Assembly (NCBI GenBank): GCA_016177065.1
Contig: JACOVZ010000046.1
Coordinates: 1 to 9,582 of the forward strand
Direction: 5' to 3'
Length of the DNA: 9,582 nt
Source: Candidatus Wildermuthbacteria bacterium
GTDB taxonomy: Bacteria > Patescibacteriota > Minisyncoccia > Minisyncoccales > UBA10102
Below the pieces are notes generated by a model. It ran no database searches. It had not been told where the DNA came from and was given only the letters and a program-made list of their open reading frames with translations. The translations under genes and the position numbers were made by a program. Shown one piece after another: positions 1 through 6,768 of the stretch. Numbering within the stretch: the stretch's first letter is position 1; every line of letters begins with the position of its first letter.

Positions 1-1147
1 GTACTACTCAAAGCCGACAGGCGAGCTTGAGCTTCTGAAAACTCCCGGAGTTGATACGGGAATGGGCTTAGAAAGACTGGCAATGGTTTCGCAGTCAAAG
101 CAGGCAATCTTTGAAACAGATTTATTCCAGCCATTTTCGGATCTCTTGCCCCTGCGCATGTCCAAGCAGACAAAACGAATACTGGCGGACCATGCAAGAG
201 CAATTGCGTTTCTTATCAATGACGGAGTTCTGCCTTCCAATAAAGATGCGGGATATATTCTGCGCCGCCTTATCCGAAGATATATCGTGCGCATGCAGGG
301 ATCTTCTGCGCATGATTATTTGACGCTGCTCGGAGCTCTCATTGAATATTATAAAAATCCGTACAAAGATTTGGATCAGGAAAAGATCTTTGCCACATTC
401 CAGGATGAGCTGTCCAAATTTGAGAAAACGCTGGCGAAAGGAATCAGCGAGCTGAAAAAAAGCAAAACTCTTACTGCGGTTTCAGCTTTTAAGCTGTATG
501 AAAGCTACGGATTGCCCTATGAGGTGATTAAGGATTTGGGCCAAGATAAGGCAGAGCAGTTAACGCGCGAAGACTTTGACAGGGAGTTTGCGAAGCATCA
601 GGAAATTTCACGCGCAGGGCAGACGAAGAAATTCGGAGGGCACGGGCTCTTGCTGGATACCGGAGAATTGAAGGCCGCAAATGAAGAGGAAGTGAAGATC
701 GTGACGCGATTGCATACCGCAACGCATTTGCTCCAGGCATCTTTGCGCAAGGTGCTGGGGGAGGGAGTTCATCAGGCAGGCTCTGACATTACGGCTGAGC
801 GGACGCGCTTTGACTTCACGTTCGGCAGGAAGCTTGCTCCAGAGGAAATCAAAGAGATAGAGCGCGTCTTGAACGAAGCGATCTCGCGGGATCTGCGAGT
901 TGAGTGGAAGGAAATGGACTTTGAAGAGGCAAAGGCATCGGGAGCTTTGTATTCTCCCAGAGAAAAGTACCCTTCTCGGGTGAAGGTGTACTCTGCGTTT
1001 GACGAGAAAACAGGAGAGGTGTTTTCAAAAGAGCTTTGCGGAGGGCCTCATGTGTTACATACCAAAGAAGTCGGAAAAGTTGCAATTCTCAAAGAGGAAG
1101 CGGTGTCTTCCGGGATTCGGAGGATACGCGCCGCGCTGGTTCCATGA
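1..1147 (+). CDS. alaS: Alanyl-tRNA synthetase, 3' part (5' end outside window)
   Basis: Class II synthetase that charges tRNA-Ala in the cytoplasm and clears mischarged Ser/Gly-tRNA-Ala. The reading frame is open from base 2, so the gene begins before the window; 381 residues are visible. Motif 3 of the catalytic core (VDTGMGLERLA) is at fragment residues 17-27. The tRNA-recognition helices follow, with the conserved DHARAIAFLINDG and GYILRRLIRR stretches. The editing domain is intact in its zinc/active-site motifs: HTATH at about residues 238-242 and CGGPH at 346-350. The protein stops right after the conserved SSGIRRIRA stretch, so the C-Ala (DHHA1) domain of ordinary bacterial AlaRS is absent. 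The glycine-rich beta-barrel normally placed before HTATH is reduced to a short linker (around residues 200-237). The stop TGA overlaps the next start (ATGA). Identity is certain; the short architecture is seen directly. Confidence 0.97.
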   Translation, partial: YYSKPTGELELLKTPGVDTGMGLERLAMVSQSKQAIFETDLFQPFSDLLPLRMSKQTKRILADHARAIAFLINDGVLPSNKDAGYILRRLIRRYIVRMQGSSAHDYLTLLGALIEYYKNPYKDLDQEKIFATFQDELSKFEKTLAKGISELKKSKTLTAVSAFKLYESYGLPYEVIKDLGQDKAEQLTREDFDREFAKHQEISRAGQTKKFGGHGLLLDTGELKAANEEEVKIVTRLHTATHLLQASLRKVLGEGVHQAGSDITAERTRFDFTFGRKLAPEEIKEIERVLNEAISRDLRVEWKEMDFEEAKASGALYSPREKYPSRVKVYSAFDEKTGEVFSKELCGGPHVLHTKEVGKVAILKEEAVSSGIRRIRAALVP

Positions 1148-2274
1148 TAAGGCTTCCTTCAATGCTTCAGAAGGGGCGTTTGTCAAAAGAAAGAGTCCTT
1201 CTGATTGACGTGGGAGATGTGTATCTCAAGTTTGCATTCTGCGAAAAGGAGGAAAGAGGATATCGGGTTGTTCTTTGGGGATCGGAAGAACTGAATGTTA
1301 TCTTCTGGAGGCGCCCTTTGCAGACCGTATGGGAGGTTATTGAGCGTTCGTACGGGTCGTGGGGAAAATACTCCGGAAGCAATCTAAGCAAGATGGTGAT
1401 TAGTTTTTCTCCAAGCGTTTTTAAGGCGCGAGTGAGAGAATTTGTATTTTCCAGAAAAGATTCCAAGAGCGCGATCTCCCGAGAAGAGGAGAACGGATTT
1501 CTCTCGAGAGTAAAAGAAATGCTCCAGCATGATGTTCTGGACGAGCTTTCCAAATCTTCTGGAATTCGGGAAGGGGAGTTCATGCTCAAAAAAATTGAAA
1601 CGATGAAGTTTCTCATTGACGGATATGAGGTTCCTAAGCTTTGCGGTTTTGAGGGCAGGGAAGTAAGGTGTTTCGTTCTCGGAACGTTTCTTTTGCGCTT
1701 GTACAGCACTATGCTTGAATCCATGGCGCGGGAAAAAAAGCTTCAGCTTCCCATGCTGATCCATGAAGCAGAAGCTCTGCGCGTCTTCTCTACCCTCAAA
1801 GGGAAAAACGGAATATTCATTGACATGGGGGATTCCATGACGCAGGGCATTGGAGTGAAAAACGGGGAAGTGCTTTTTGTGAAGGAGCATCGGAAAGGAG
1901 GAGATGTTTTTACGCATCAGCTGGAACAGATGCTCGGCATGAATGCGGAAAGCGCCAGAGAATTCAAAAAGAAATACTCCAGAGGCCAGCTTTCCGAGGA
2001 TTTGCGCAAAAGAGTGAGCCAGCTTTTCTTGCCTGAAGCGAGAAATTTCGGTATCATGATTGAAGAATGGGCGCAGGTTTGCCCTTCGCTGCTTTCAGAG
2101 CCATTCTTTCTTTTAGGAGGAGGAGCGCAAATCCCAGAACTCAAGGAGTTTCTCGCGGAAAAGCGCGACACGGAGATTCTTGCCCCTCAAGATGTCCAGA
2201 ATGTATTCAGCTGGAATTGCTCGCTTGACCCCCAGTATACTCCCTTAATGCTCCAATTTTATGGAATCCAGTAA
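1144..2274 (+). CDS. FtsA/PilM-like actin-fold ATPase
   Basis: Predicted 376-residue cytoplasmic ATPase of the actin/Hsp70 fold, in the FtsA-PilM branch. Visible signatures are a phosphate-1 motif (VLLIDVGDVYLKFAF, about residues 18-32), a phosphate-2 motif (FIDMGDSMTQGI, 225-236) followed by GGDVFTHQLEQML, and an adenosine-binding motif (FLLGGGAQIPEL, 322-333). Between phosphate-1 and phosphate-2 lies a segment (about 84-180, with IDGYEVPKLCGFEG) that resembles the SHS2/1C subdomain of FtsA and PilM. No C-terminal amphipathic membrane-targeting helix like that of FtsA is evident. The start at 1144 overlaps the alaS stop and puts phosphate-1 at the expected distance; an in-frame ATG at 1162 is an alternative. 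The nearest SD-like element (GGAGGA, 1119-1124) is 19 nt away, so re-initiation after alaS is likely. The next gene overlaps the 3' end by 14 nt and encodes a single-pass membrane protein, arguing for a PilM-PilN-like or FtsA-like partnership. The exact function is unknown. Confidence 0.8.
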   Translation: MIRLPSMLQKGRLSKERVLLIDVGDVYLKFAFCEKEERGYRVVLWGSEELNVIFWRRPLQTVWEVIERSYGSWGKYSGSNLSKMVISFSPSVFKARVREFVFSRKDSKSAISREEENGFLSRVKEMLQHDVLDELSKSSGIREGEFMLKKIETMKFLIDGYEVPKLCGFEGREVRCFVLGTFLLRLYSTMLESMAREKKLQLPMLIHEAEALRVFSTLKGKNGIFIDMGDSMTQGIGVKNGEVLFVKEHRKGGDVFTHQLEQMLGMNAESAREFKKKYSRGQLSEDLRKRVSQLFLPEARNFGIMIEEWAQVCPSLLSEPFFLLGGGAQIPELKEFLAEKRDTEILAPQDVQNVFSWNCSLDPQYTPLMLQFYGIQ

Positions 2275-3484
2275 GCGAAAATTCACCGATATTCACCGGA
2301 AGCGCAAGGACCCGCCTGAAAAGAAGGAGCGTGTTTCAGTTTCAAAGAGGAAAAGGAATGTGCGGATTTCCTTGGCCAGGAGCGTTTTTGTGGGTGTTTT
2401 CATCCTTGCGTTCGGAACTGCCGGAACCCTGCATTTCTTTTTCGCAAGAGCGGCTGTTTCTCTGTGGCCGGTCACGCGATCTCTTGCGGTGCAGGAATCT
2501 GTAAAGGTTTCAGGGAATGTCCAGGCAATTGATGCCTTACAGAAGATTATTCCGGCAAAGGTTCTGCGGCAGGAGAAATCCGCAACCAAGCTGTACCCTG
2601 CGACAGGATCCATTGCAAAGGAGTCAAAAGCGGCTGGAACAATCCGCGTATTCAACAATCAAACGAGAACCCAGATTTTGGTTGCGTCAACGAGATTCAT
2701 ATCCGAAGACGGAAAATTGTTCAGGTCAGGTTCCCGCATTTCAATACCGGCTGGAGGGTATCTGGACGTTTCAGTTTCAGCCGCTGAAACCGGCGAAGAA
2801 TACAATATCGGGCCTTCCAATTTCTCTCTGCCCGGGCTTGCGGGATCTCCTCTGTACACGCTTATCTACGGAAAGTCATTGCAGGCAATGTCTGGAGGAG
2901 CAAAGTCTGAAACATCCGTGGTTACAGAATCAGATCTCAGGGAAGCCCAATCCAGCCTTGAGCAGGATTTAATAAAGCTTGCCCAAGCGGATATTCTCAA
3001 GAGGGCGATTCCGCCTTTCGTCATTGAAGAGAAGAGTTTTGAAATTAAGGTGATTGATTCTTTTTCTTCTGTGAAAGCTGGAGCAGAGCTTGCGCAGTTC
3101 AATGCGACCGCGAAAGTAAGCGTTTCCGCCTTAATGTTCCAGTCTGGAGATTTAGACAGTCTGGTGTTTCAGATTGCAGAGAAAAGGATATCGGAAGGGG
3201 AGAGGATACATGAAAAGAGCATACAGGCAAGCTACAAGGTAAAGGCGTTTCATCCCGAAACTCAGGCCATGGATCTGGATCTTGCAGCCAGTCTGAATGC
3301 GTATCAGGATTCTGACTTGGATGAAATCATGTCAAGCATCCGGGGCCTGAAGAAAAGCAGGGCAGAGGGAATCCTTCAGTCTGTTTCTTCGCTCGCGAGA
3401 TTCCAAGTTGATCTCTGGCCTTTTTGGACGAGATCCGTTCCAAAGGACACAGAGAACATACAGCTTAACCTGATGCTTGACTGA
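2261..3484 (+). CDS. Single-pass membrane protein with baseplate-J-like domain
   Basis: 407-residue predicted bitopic protein. A very basic cytoplasmic tail (residues 1-40, rich in Lys/Arg) leads into one transmembrane segment at about 42-63 (SVFVGVFILAFGTAG and onward); the remainder should be outside the cytoplasm. Residues about 124-192 resemble the baseplate J/gp47-like fold seen in many Patescibacteria proteins: AAGTIRVFNNQT, then STRFISEDGKLFRS, IPAGG, and GEEYNIGPSNFSLPGL. A helical stretch with charged residues (about 224-250) follows, then an alpha/beta C-terminal part ending with the motif FQVDLWPFWTRSVP and a short strand. The start lies inside the preceding ATPase gene (14-nt overlap) with no SD, indicating translational coupling. 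Topology matches PilN-type partners of PilM, but no INLLP-like PilM-binding motif is seen in the tail. The phage baseplate resemblance describes a fold, not evidence of a prophage. A role in envelope or secretion/pilus assembly is inference. Confidence 0.72.
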   Translation: MESSKRKFTDIHRKRKDPPEKKERVSVSKRKRNVRISLARSVFVGVFILAFGTAGTLHFFFARAAVSLWPVTRSLAVQESVKVSGNVQAIDALQKIIPAKVLRQEKSATKLYPATGSIAKESKAAGTIRVFNNQTRTQILVASTRFISEDGKLFRSGSRISIPAGGYLDVSVSAAETGEEYNIGPSNFSLPGLAGSPLYTLIYGKSLQAMSGGAKSETSVVTESDLREAQSSLEQDLIKLAQADILKRAIPPFVIEEKSFEIKVIDSFSSVKAGAELAQFNATAKVSVSALMFQSGDLDSLVFQIAEKRISEGERIHEKSIQASYKVKAFHPETQAMDLDLAASLNAYQDSDLDEIMSSIRGLKKSRAEGILQSVSSLARFQVDLWPFWTRSVPKDTENIQLNLMLD

Positions 3485-3510
3485 ATTCGCAATCCTTGAT
3501 ATGTTGTAAT
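3477..3510 (+). promoter_or_regulatory. Candidate promoter of the infA ribosomal operon (extended -10)
   Basis: A -35 element TTGACT (3477-3482) lies in the last codons of the upstream gene. Seventeen bases further is an extended -10, TG-A-TATGTT (3497-3505). A second overlapping candidate is TG-T-TGTAAT (3502-3510), with a better hexamer (5/6) but too far from that -35. Transcription would begin at about 3512 or 3517, only 2-7 nt before the infA ATG at 3519, so the mRNA would be leaderless or nearly so. Elements are read by eye and not experimentally supported. Confidence 0.5.
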
Positions 3511-3518
3511 CCATTGGA

Positions 3519-3743
3519 ATGAAGGATTTGTCCAAACAAGATCTCACAAAAGAAGGGCAGGTATTTGAAGCCTTGCCAAGCATGCGGTTTCGTGTTAAGC
3601 TTGACGACGGCAGTGAAATTATCGCCTATCTTGCCGGCAAGCTTATGATCCATAGAATCCGCATCCTTCCCGGAGACAAGGTGACCGTGGAGATGAGCCC
3701 GTATGATCAGACAAAGGGCAGGATCGTGTATCGTTCCAAGTAA
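3519..3743 (+). CDS. infA: Translation initiation factor IF-1
   Basis: 74-residue single OB-fold protein that binds the ribosomal A site during initiation. Family signature residues are visible: EGQVFEALPSMRFRVKLDDG (12-31), GKLMIHRIRILPGDKVTVEMSPYD (40-63) and GRIVYRSK at the C-terminus, matching the usual length of about 72. The ATG at 3519 has no SD; only GGA directly abuts it. A promoter candidate ends a few bases upstream, so leaderless initiation is plausible. It is first in an operon with rpmJ 2 nt downstream. In many bacteria infA is preceded by secY-adk-map; here it is preceded by an unrelated membrane-protein gene, so the usual spc-operon linkage is broken. Confidence 0.97.
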   Translation: MKDLSKQDLTKEGQVFEALPSMRFRVKLDDGSEIIAYLAGKLMIHRIRILPGDKVTVEMSPYDQTKGRIVYRSK

Positions 3744-3745
3744 TC

Positions 3746-3859
3746 ATGAAAGTGCGAGCATCTATTAAGAAAATCTGCAAAAATTGCAAGATCGTGCGGC
3801 GTGAGCGGAAACTCTACGTCGTATGTAAGAATCCGAAGCACAAGCAGCGCCAAGGATAA
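3746..3859 (+). CDS. rpmJ: Ribosomal protein bL36
   Basis: A 37-residue gene beginning MKVRASIKKICKNCKIVRRE and ending in KNPKHKQRQG, the standard length and sequence pattern of bL36 in the large subunit. The zinc-ribbon ligands Cys11, Cys14, Cys27 and His32 are all present, so this is the zinc-binding (C+) form. It begins 2 nt after the infA stop and is followed 9 nt later by rpsM. There is no SD in front, so translation is probably coupled to infA. The infA-rpmJ-rpsM order is the conserved bacterial arrangement. Confidence 0.97.
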   Translation: MKVRASIKKICKNCKIVRRERKLYVVCKNPKHKQRQG

Positions 3860-3868
3860 TTTTTTTGT

Positions 3869-4258
3869 ATGCCGAGAATCGCAGGCACAAACATTCCAGA
3901 CAATAAGAATATCGCAACCTCCCTCACCTATATCTACGGGGTGGGTTTTGCCTTGAGCAGGAAGATTCTGGCTCAGGCGAAAGTTGATCCTTCAGTGAAA
4001 GCTTCAAAGGTTGCGGCTGAGGATTTAAACAAGATCAAGGGTATCATTGAGAAAAACCACAAAGTGGAAGGAGACCTTCGCAGGGAAATAGCGGGAAATG
4101 TGAGAAGATTGAGGGACATCGGGTCATGGAGGGGCCAAAGGCACATGAAAAAGCTCCCTGTGCGAGGACAGAGAACCAAAACTAATACAAGAACCGTGCG
4201 CGGCAACGTCAGAAAGACCATGGGGTCGGGACGAAAACCGGCCGCAACGCCTACATAA
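3869..4258 (+). CDS. rpsM: Ribosomal protein uS13
   Basis: 129-residue small-subunit head protein that contacts P-site tRNA and 5S/L5 bridges. It is recognised by MPRIAGTNIPDNKNIATSLTYIYGVG at the N-terminus (helix-two-turn-helix region) and the basic tail with RGQRHMKKLPVRGQRTKTNTRT (about 94-115). Length and both conserved blocks match bacterial uS13. An AAGGA element (3852-3856) overlapping the end of rpmJ lies 12 nt before the ATG, a slightly distant SD. A run of seven Ts (3860-3866) separates SD and start without any stem, so it is not a terminator. rpsK starts 4 nt after the stop. Confidence 0.97.
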   Translation: MPRIAGTNIPDNKNIATSLTYIYGVGFALSRKILAQAKVDPSVKASKVAAEDLNKIKGIIEKNHKVEGDLRREIAGNVRRLRDIGSWRGQRHMKKLPVRGQRTKTNTRTVRGNVRKTMGSGRKPAATPT

Positions 4259-4262
4259 TCCC

Positions 4263-4700
4263 ATGGGCAAGAAAAGAGTTGCAAAAAAAGCAGGAGAAGC
4301 GGAAGAGATCATCAAAGACGTTCCAGAGACGCTTTCCCAAAAACCCGTGAAGGAGTTGAGAGAGGGAAAGGTGTACGTGTATTCCTCTTACAACAACACC
4401 ATTATGTCCCTTACTGACAAGCAGGGAAACGTTTTGGCGAATGTGTCATCGGGAGCGATAGGATTCAAAGGAACAAAGAAAGCTACTCCGTTTGCGGCCT
4501 CCAAAGTTGCTGACGGCATTTACCAGCTTGCAAAGAATAAAGGAATCTCCAGAATAGAAATCGTCATCAAGGGGATAGGGTCTGGAAGAGATTCCGCCTT
4601 GAGAGCCATGGCTGGAAGGGATTTGGAAATCCTTTCCATACGCGACATGACTCCCGTTCCCCATAACGGCCCTCAGCCTCCGAAGGCGAGAAGAATTTAA
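4263..4700 (+). CDS. rpsK: Ribosomal protein uS11
   Basis: 145-residue protein of the 30S platform. The core shows the uS11 hallmarks: VYVYSSYNNTIMSLTDKQGN (37-56), SSGAIGFKGTKKATPFAA (62-79), the GIGSGRDSALRA block (104-115) and the conserved end DMTPVPHNGPQPPKARRI. It has a charged N-terminal extension of about 20 residues compared with the typical 125-130-residue bacterial protein (first conserved strand begins near residue 36). The ATG is 4 nt after the rpsM stop, without an SD, suggesting coupled translation. All 14 glycine codons avoid GGT, a useful contrast with the Nudix gene at the other end of the window. Confidence 0.97.
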   Translation: MGKKRVAKKAGEAEEIIKDVPETLSQKPVKELREGKVYVYSSYNNTIMSLTDKQGNVLANVSSGAIGFKGTKKATPFAASKVADGIYQLAKNKGISRIEIVIKGIGSGRDSALRAMAGRDLEILSIRDMTPVPHNGPQPPKARRI

Positions 4701-4727
4701 TCCTTCTGCAAACTCAGGATACATATT

Positions 4728-5258
4728 ATGCAAAAAGGAATCATGAGAAAAAGGAGAGCGTCTCAGCTCTCTGAATATGGGAAACAGCTCCAGGCAAAAC
4801 AGGAGCTCAGGGGAGAATACGGCCTCAGGGAGCGCCAGTTTAAGGGGTACGTGAAAAAAGTGCTTGCCAGAAAGAACACTCAAGGAAGCGACACCAATGA
4901 GGCGCTTTTGCAGAATCTTGAAACAAGGCTTGACGGGATTGTGTACCGCATGGGATTTGCCAAAACAAGGTCTCAGGCAAGACAGATTGTGGGTCATGGG
5001 CATATTCATGTAAATGGAAAGGTAATGGATATTCCTTCCTATCAGGTGCAGAAAAAAGACGTTATCTCAATAAGTAGGTCTTCTTTGAATACCGAGCTTG
5101 TAAAGAACATCCAGCTTGCAATGAAGAAGTTTCAGGCTCCTTCCTGGATTGAGCTTGACAAGGAAAAAATGGAAGGAGGCATCAAAGAGCTTCCGAAACT
5201 TCAAGATGTGGGCTCTGAAGCGGATATTCCTTTGGTATTTGAATTTTATTCAAGATAA
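4728..5258 (+). CDS. rpsD: Ribosomal protein uS4, lacking the usual N-terminal segment
   Basis: 176-residue uS4, a primary 16S rRNA binder that nucleates 30S assembly. The alignable part begins at the RRxSxLSEYGKQLxxKQ region (residues 9-25). It continues through YGLRERQFKGYVKK and the S4 RNA-binding fold (about 66-125: LETRLDGIVYRMGFAKTRSQ, then VGHGHIHVNGK, IPSY) to the typical C-terminus PLVFEFYSR. Bacterial uS4 normally has about 40-45 further N-terminal residues (the GPKC..CRR..zinc-type segment). Here an in-frame stop is met at 4698-4700, the rpsK stop itself, so no upstream extension is possible. The start at 4728 is supported by AGGA (4716-4719), 8 nt upstream; an ATG at 4743 would have its AAGGAA only 2 nt away. 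No remnant of the missing segment fits between rpsK and this start. Confidence 0.95.
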   Translation: MQKGIMRKRRASQLSEYGKQLQAKQELRGEYGLRERQFKGYVKKVLARKNTQGSDTNEALLQNLETRLDGIVYRMGFAKTRSQARQIVGHGHIHVNGKVMDIPSYQVQKKDVISISRSSLNTELVKNIQLAMKKFQAPSWIELDKEKMEGGIKELPKLQDVGSEADIPLVFEFYSR

Positions 5259-5280
5259 TAAACCTTTTTAATTCAGTCTC

Positions 5281-6060
5281 ATGAGTTTTTTATCCAAACC
5301 AGCAAAGATTATTGAGAAGAAAGGCCCCCGGGCTGTTTTTGAAGTAGAAGAATTATACCCGGGATACGGAGTTACTGTCGGGAACAGCCTAAGAAGGGTG
5401 TTGCTGTCTTCTCTGGGAGGAGCAGCAGCAACCAGAGTGAAAATCAAGGGAGTTTCCCACGAATTTACTGCCATTCCGGGAGTCATGGAAGACGCCGTGA
5501 TGCTTTTCCTTAATTTGAAGCAGCTGAGATTCAAGATGACGGGAGACGAATCCCAGAAAGCGACCCTGAAAGTGAAAGGGGAAAAGGAGGTGAAGGCTTC
5601 TGATTTTGAGCTTCCTTCCCAGCTTGAACTTATCAACGAAGATCTCCATATCGCCACCCTCACCTCAAAATCCAGCGAACTTGAGATGGAGCTTCAGATT
5701 GAAAAAGGCATTGGATATGTTCCTTCATTGAAACTGCAGAAAGAGAGGGAGGATATCGGCACCATTGTGCTTGACGCCATTTTCACGCCTGTGCGCAACG
5801 TAAGCTACAGGGTAGACCACATGAGAGTGGGGGAACGCACTGACTTTGACAAATTGACCATTACGGTTGAAACTGACGGAACCATGAGCCCTGAGGAAGC
5901 GATGTTTAACTCAGCCGAAATACTGAGAAACGAGTTTGAGCAGATTGCGCAGGGAGTCAAGGGCAGCATCAAAGAAGAGAAGCCTGCCTCAAAGACCGAA
6001 GAGAAACAGCCGAAAGCAAAGAAGGCAAAGAGTCTGAAGAAATCATCAAAGAAGAAATAA
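5281..6060 (+). CDS. rpoA: RNA polymerase alpha subunit without a C-terminal domain
   Basis: 259-residue alpha subunit, the dimeric platform for beta and beta-prime assembly. The N-terminal domain is complete. It has PGYGVTVGNSLRRVLLSSL (27-45), VSHEFTAIPGVMED (58-71), an intervening domain-2 region, IVLDAIFTPVRNVSYRVDHMRVGERTDFDKL (162-192), and TDGTMSPEEAMFNSAEIL (198-215). After about residue 225 the helix-hairpin-helix CTD, expected to take the protein to 310-330 residues, is missing. A 34-residue lysine-rich tail (14 Lys) ending KKSSKKK takes its place. rplQ starts 4 nt later, so no CTD reading frame is hidden downstream. UP-element recognition and activator contacts made by the CTD would be lost or replaced by nonspecific basic contacts (inference). 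The start has no SD; 22 nt separate it from rpsD. Confidence 0.96.
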   Translation: MSFLSKPAKIIEKKGPRAVFEVEELYPGYGVTVGNSLRRVLLSSLGGAAATRVKIKGVSHEFTAIPGVMEDAVMLFLNLKQLRFKMTGDESQKATLKVKGEKEVKASDFELPSQLELINEDLHIATLTSKSSELEMELQIEKGIGYVPSLKLQKEREDIGTIVLDAIFTPVRNVSYRVDHMRVGERTDFDKLTITVETDGTMSPEEAMFNSAEILRNEFEQIAQGVKGSIKEEKPASKTEEKQPKAKKAKSLKKSSKKK

Positions 6061-6064
6061 CCGC

Positions 6065-6409
6065 ATGAGAAAGCAAAAGAAAGGAAGAGCGTTGTCGCGG
6101 ATGAAGGCTCAGCGTGAAGCCCTGCTTCTTTCTTTGGCAAAAGCGCTGTTTCTGAAAGGGAAAATCAAAACTACGGAGGCAAAGGCAAAAGAAACAAGAA
6201 GATTCGCGGAAAAACTCATCACAAACGCCAAGAAGGGGACAGTCGCCTCACGGAGATCATTTTCCTTTTTCGCAAAACCGGAAGCGGCAGCTTTGGCAAA
6301 GCGCGCTGAATCAATGAAAAACAGAAAAGGAGGGTATACCAGAATCATGAAGCTCGGCCCCAGAATGTCTAATGGGGCGCGGATGGCAATTATTGAGTTT
6401 GTGGAATAA
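6065..6409 (+). CDS. rplQ: Ribosomal protein bL17
   Basis: 114-residue large-subunit protein near the peptide exit tunnel. It is identified by MRKQKKGRALSRMKAQREAL at the start, KGKIKTTEAKAKETRRFAEKLITNAKKG (31-58), and the C-terminal GGYTRIMKLGPRMSNGARMAIIEFV (89-113), all standard bL17 blocks; length is ordinary. It lies 4 nt after rpoA, the canonical last position of the alpha operon, and is followed 5 nt later by rplM. There is no clear SD before the ATG, so expression is presumably coupled to rpoA. Confidence 0.97.
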   Translation: MRKQKKGRALSRMKAQREALLLSLAKALFLKGKIKTTEAKAKETRRFAEKLITNAKKGTVASRRSFSFFAKPEAAALAKRAESMKNRKGGYTRIMKLGPRMSNGARMAIIEFVE

Positions 6410-6414
6410 ATACC

Positions 6415-6762
6415 ATGGAACGCATCACTCACAAAATTGACGCAAGCGATAAGAGTCCGGGAAGATTGGCCGCAAACATTGCGTCCTTGCTGAGAGGCAA
6501 GCGCAAAGCTGATTTTGAACCGCATAAAGATGAAGGAGACGAGGTGCTGGTTTCAAATGTTTCTCAAATGAAAATCACCGGCAGAAAAGCTGAGCAGAAG
6601 AAATACTACAGGCACACCGGGTTTCCCGGGGGGCTGAGAACCGAAGCCATGAAAGATCTCCTGAAAACAAAACCTGAAGAAGTGCTGAGAAAAGCCGTAT
6701 GGGGCATGATCCCCCAAACAAGACTGAAGAAGGCTCAGATGAAAAGATTGAAATTTGAATAA
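6415..6762 (+). CDS. rplM: Ribosomal protein uL13 (short form)
   Basis: 115-residue uL13, an early-assembling 23S rRNA binder. Conserved features are KSPGRLAANIASLLRGK (13-29), the VLVSNVSQMKITGRKAEQKKYYRHTGFPGGL block (44-74) with the family-defining HTGFPGGL, and the VLRKAVWGMIPQTRLKKAQMKRL region (90-112). Common bacterial uL13 is about 140-145 residues. This one lacks roughly 12-15 residues before the first strand and the terminal extension after KRLKFE, so it is a minimal core version. The start at 6415 has no SD; the gene is 5 nt after rplQ and 6 nt before rpsI, its usual partner. Confidence 0.96.
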   Translation: MERITHKIDASDKSPGRLAANIASLLRGKRKADFEPHKDEGDEVLVSNVSQMKITGRKAEQKKYYRHTGFPGGLRTEAMKDLLKTKPEEVLRKAVWGMIPQTRLKKAQMKRLKFE

Positions 6763-6768
6763 TACTCT

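Noticed and set aside
1036..1143. Upstream in-frame extension of the FtsA/PilM-like gene (ATG at 1036)
   Set aside because: The extra 36 residues overlap the conserved end of the AlaRS editing domain and match nothing in the ATPase family; the ATGA overlap at 1144 is the natural start.
2500..3100. Prophage or contractile-injection cluster, suggested by the baseplate-J-like domain
   Set aside because: No tail, sheath, spike or other phage genes nearby; the protein has a transmembrane anchor and housekeeping neighbours.
3859..3868. Run of seven Ts between rpmJ and rpsM as a possible terminator
   Set aside because: No GC-rich stem precedes it, and rpsM begins 2 nt after the run in conserved operon order.
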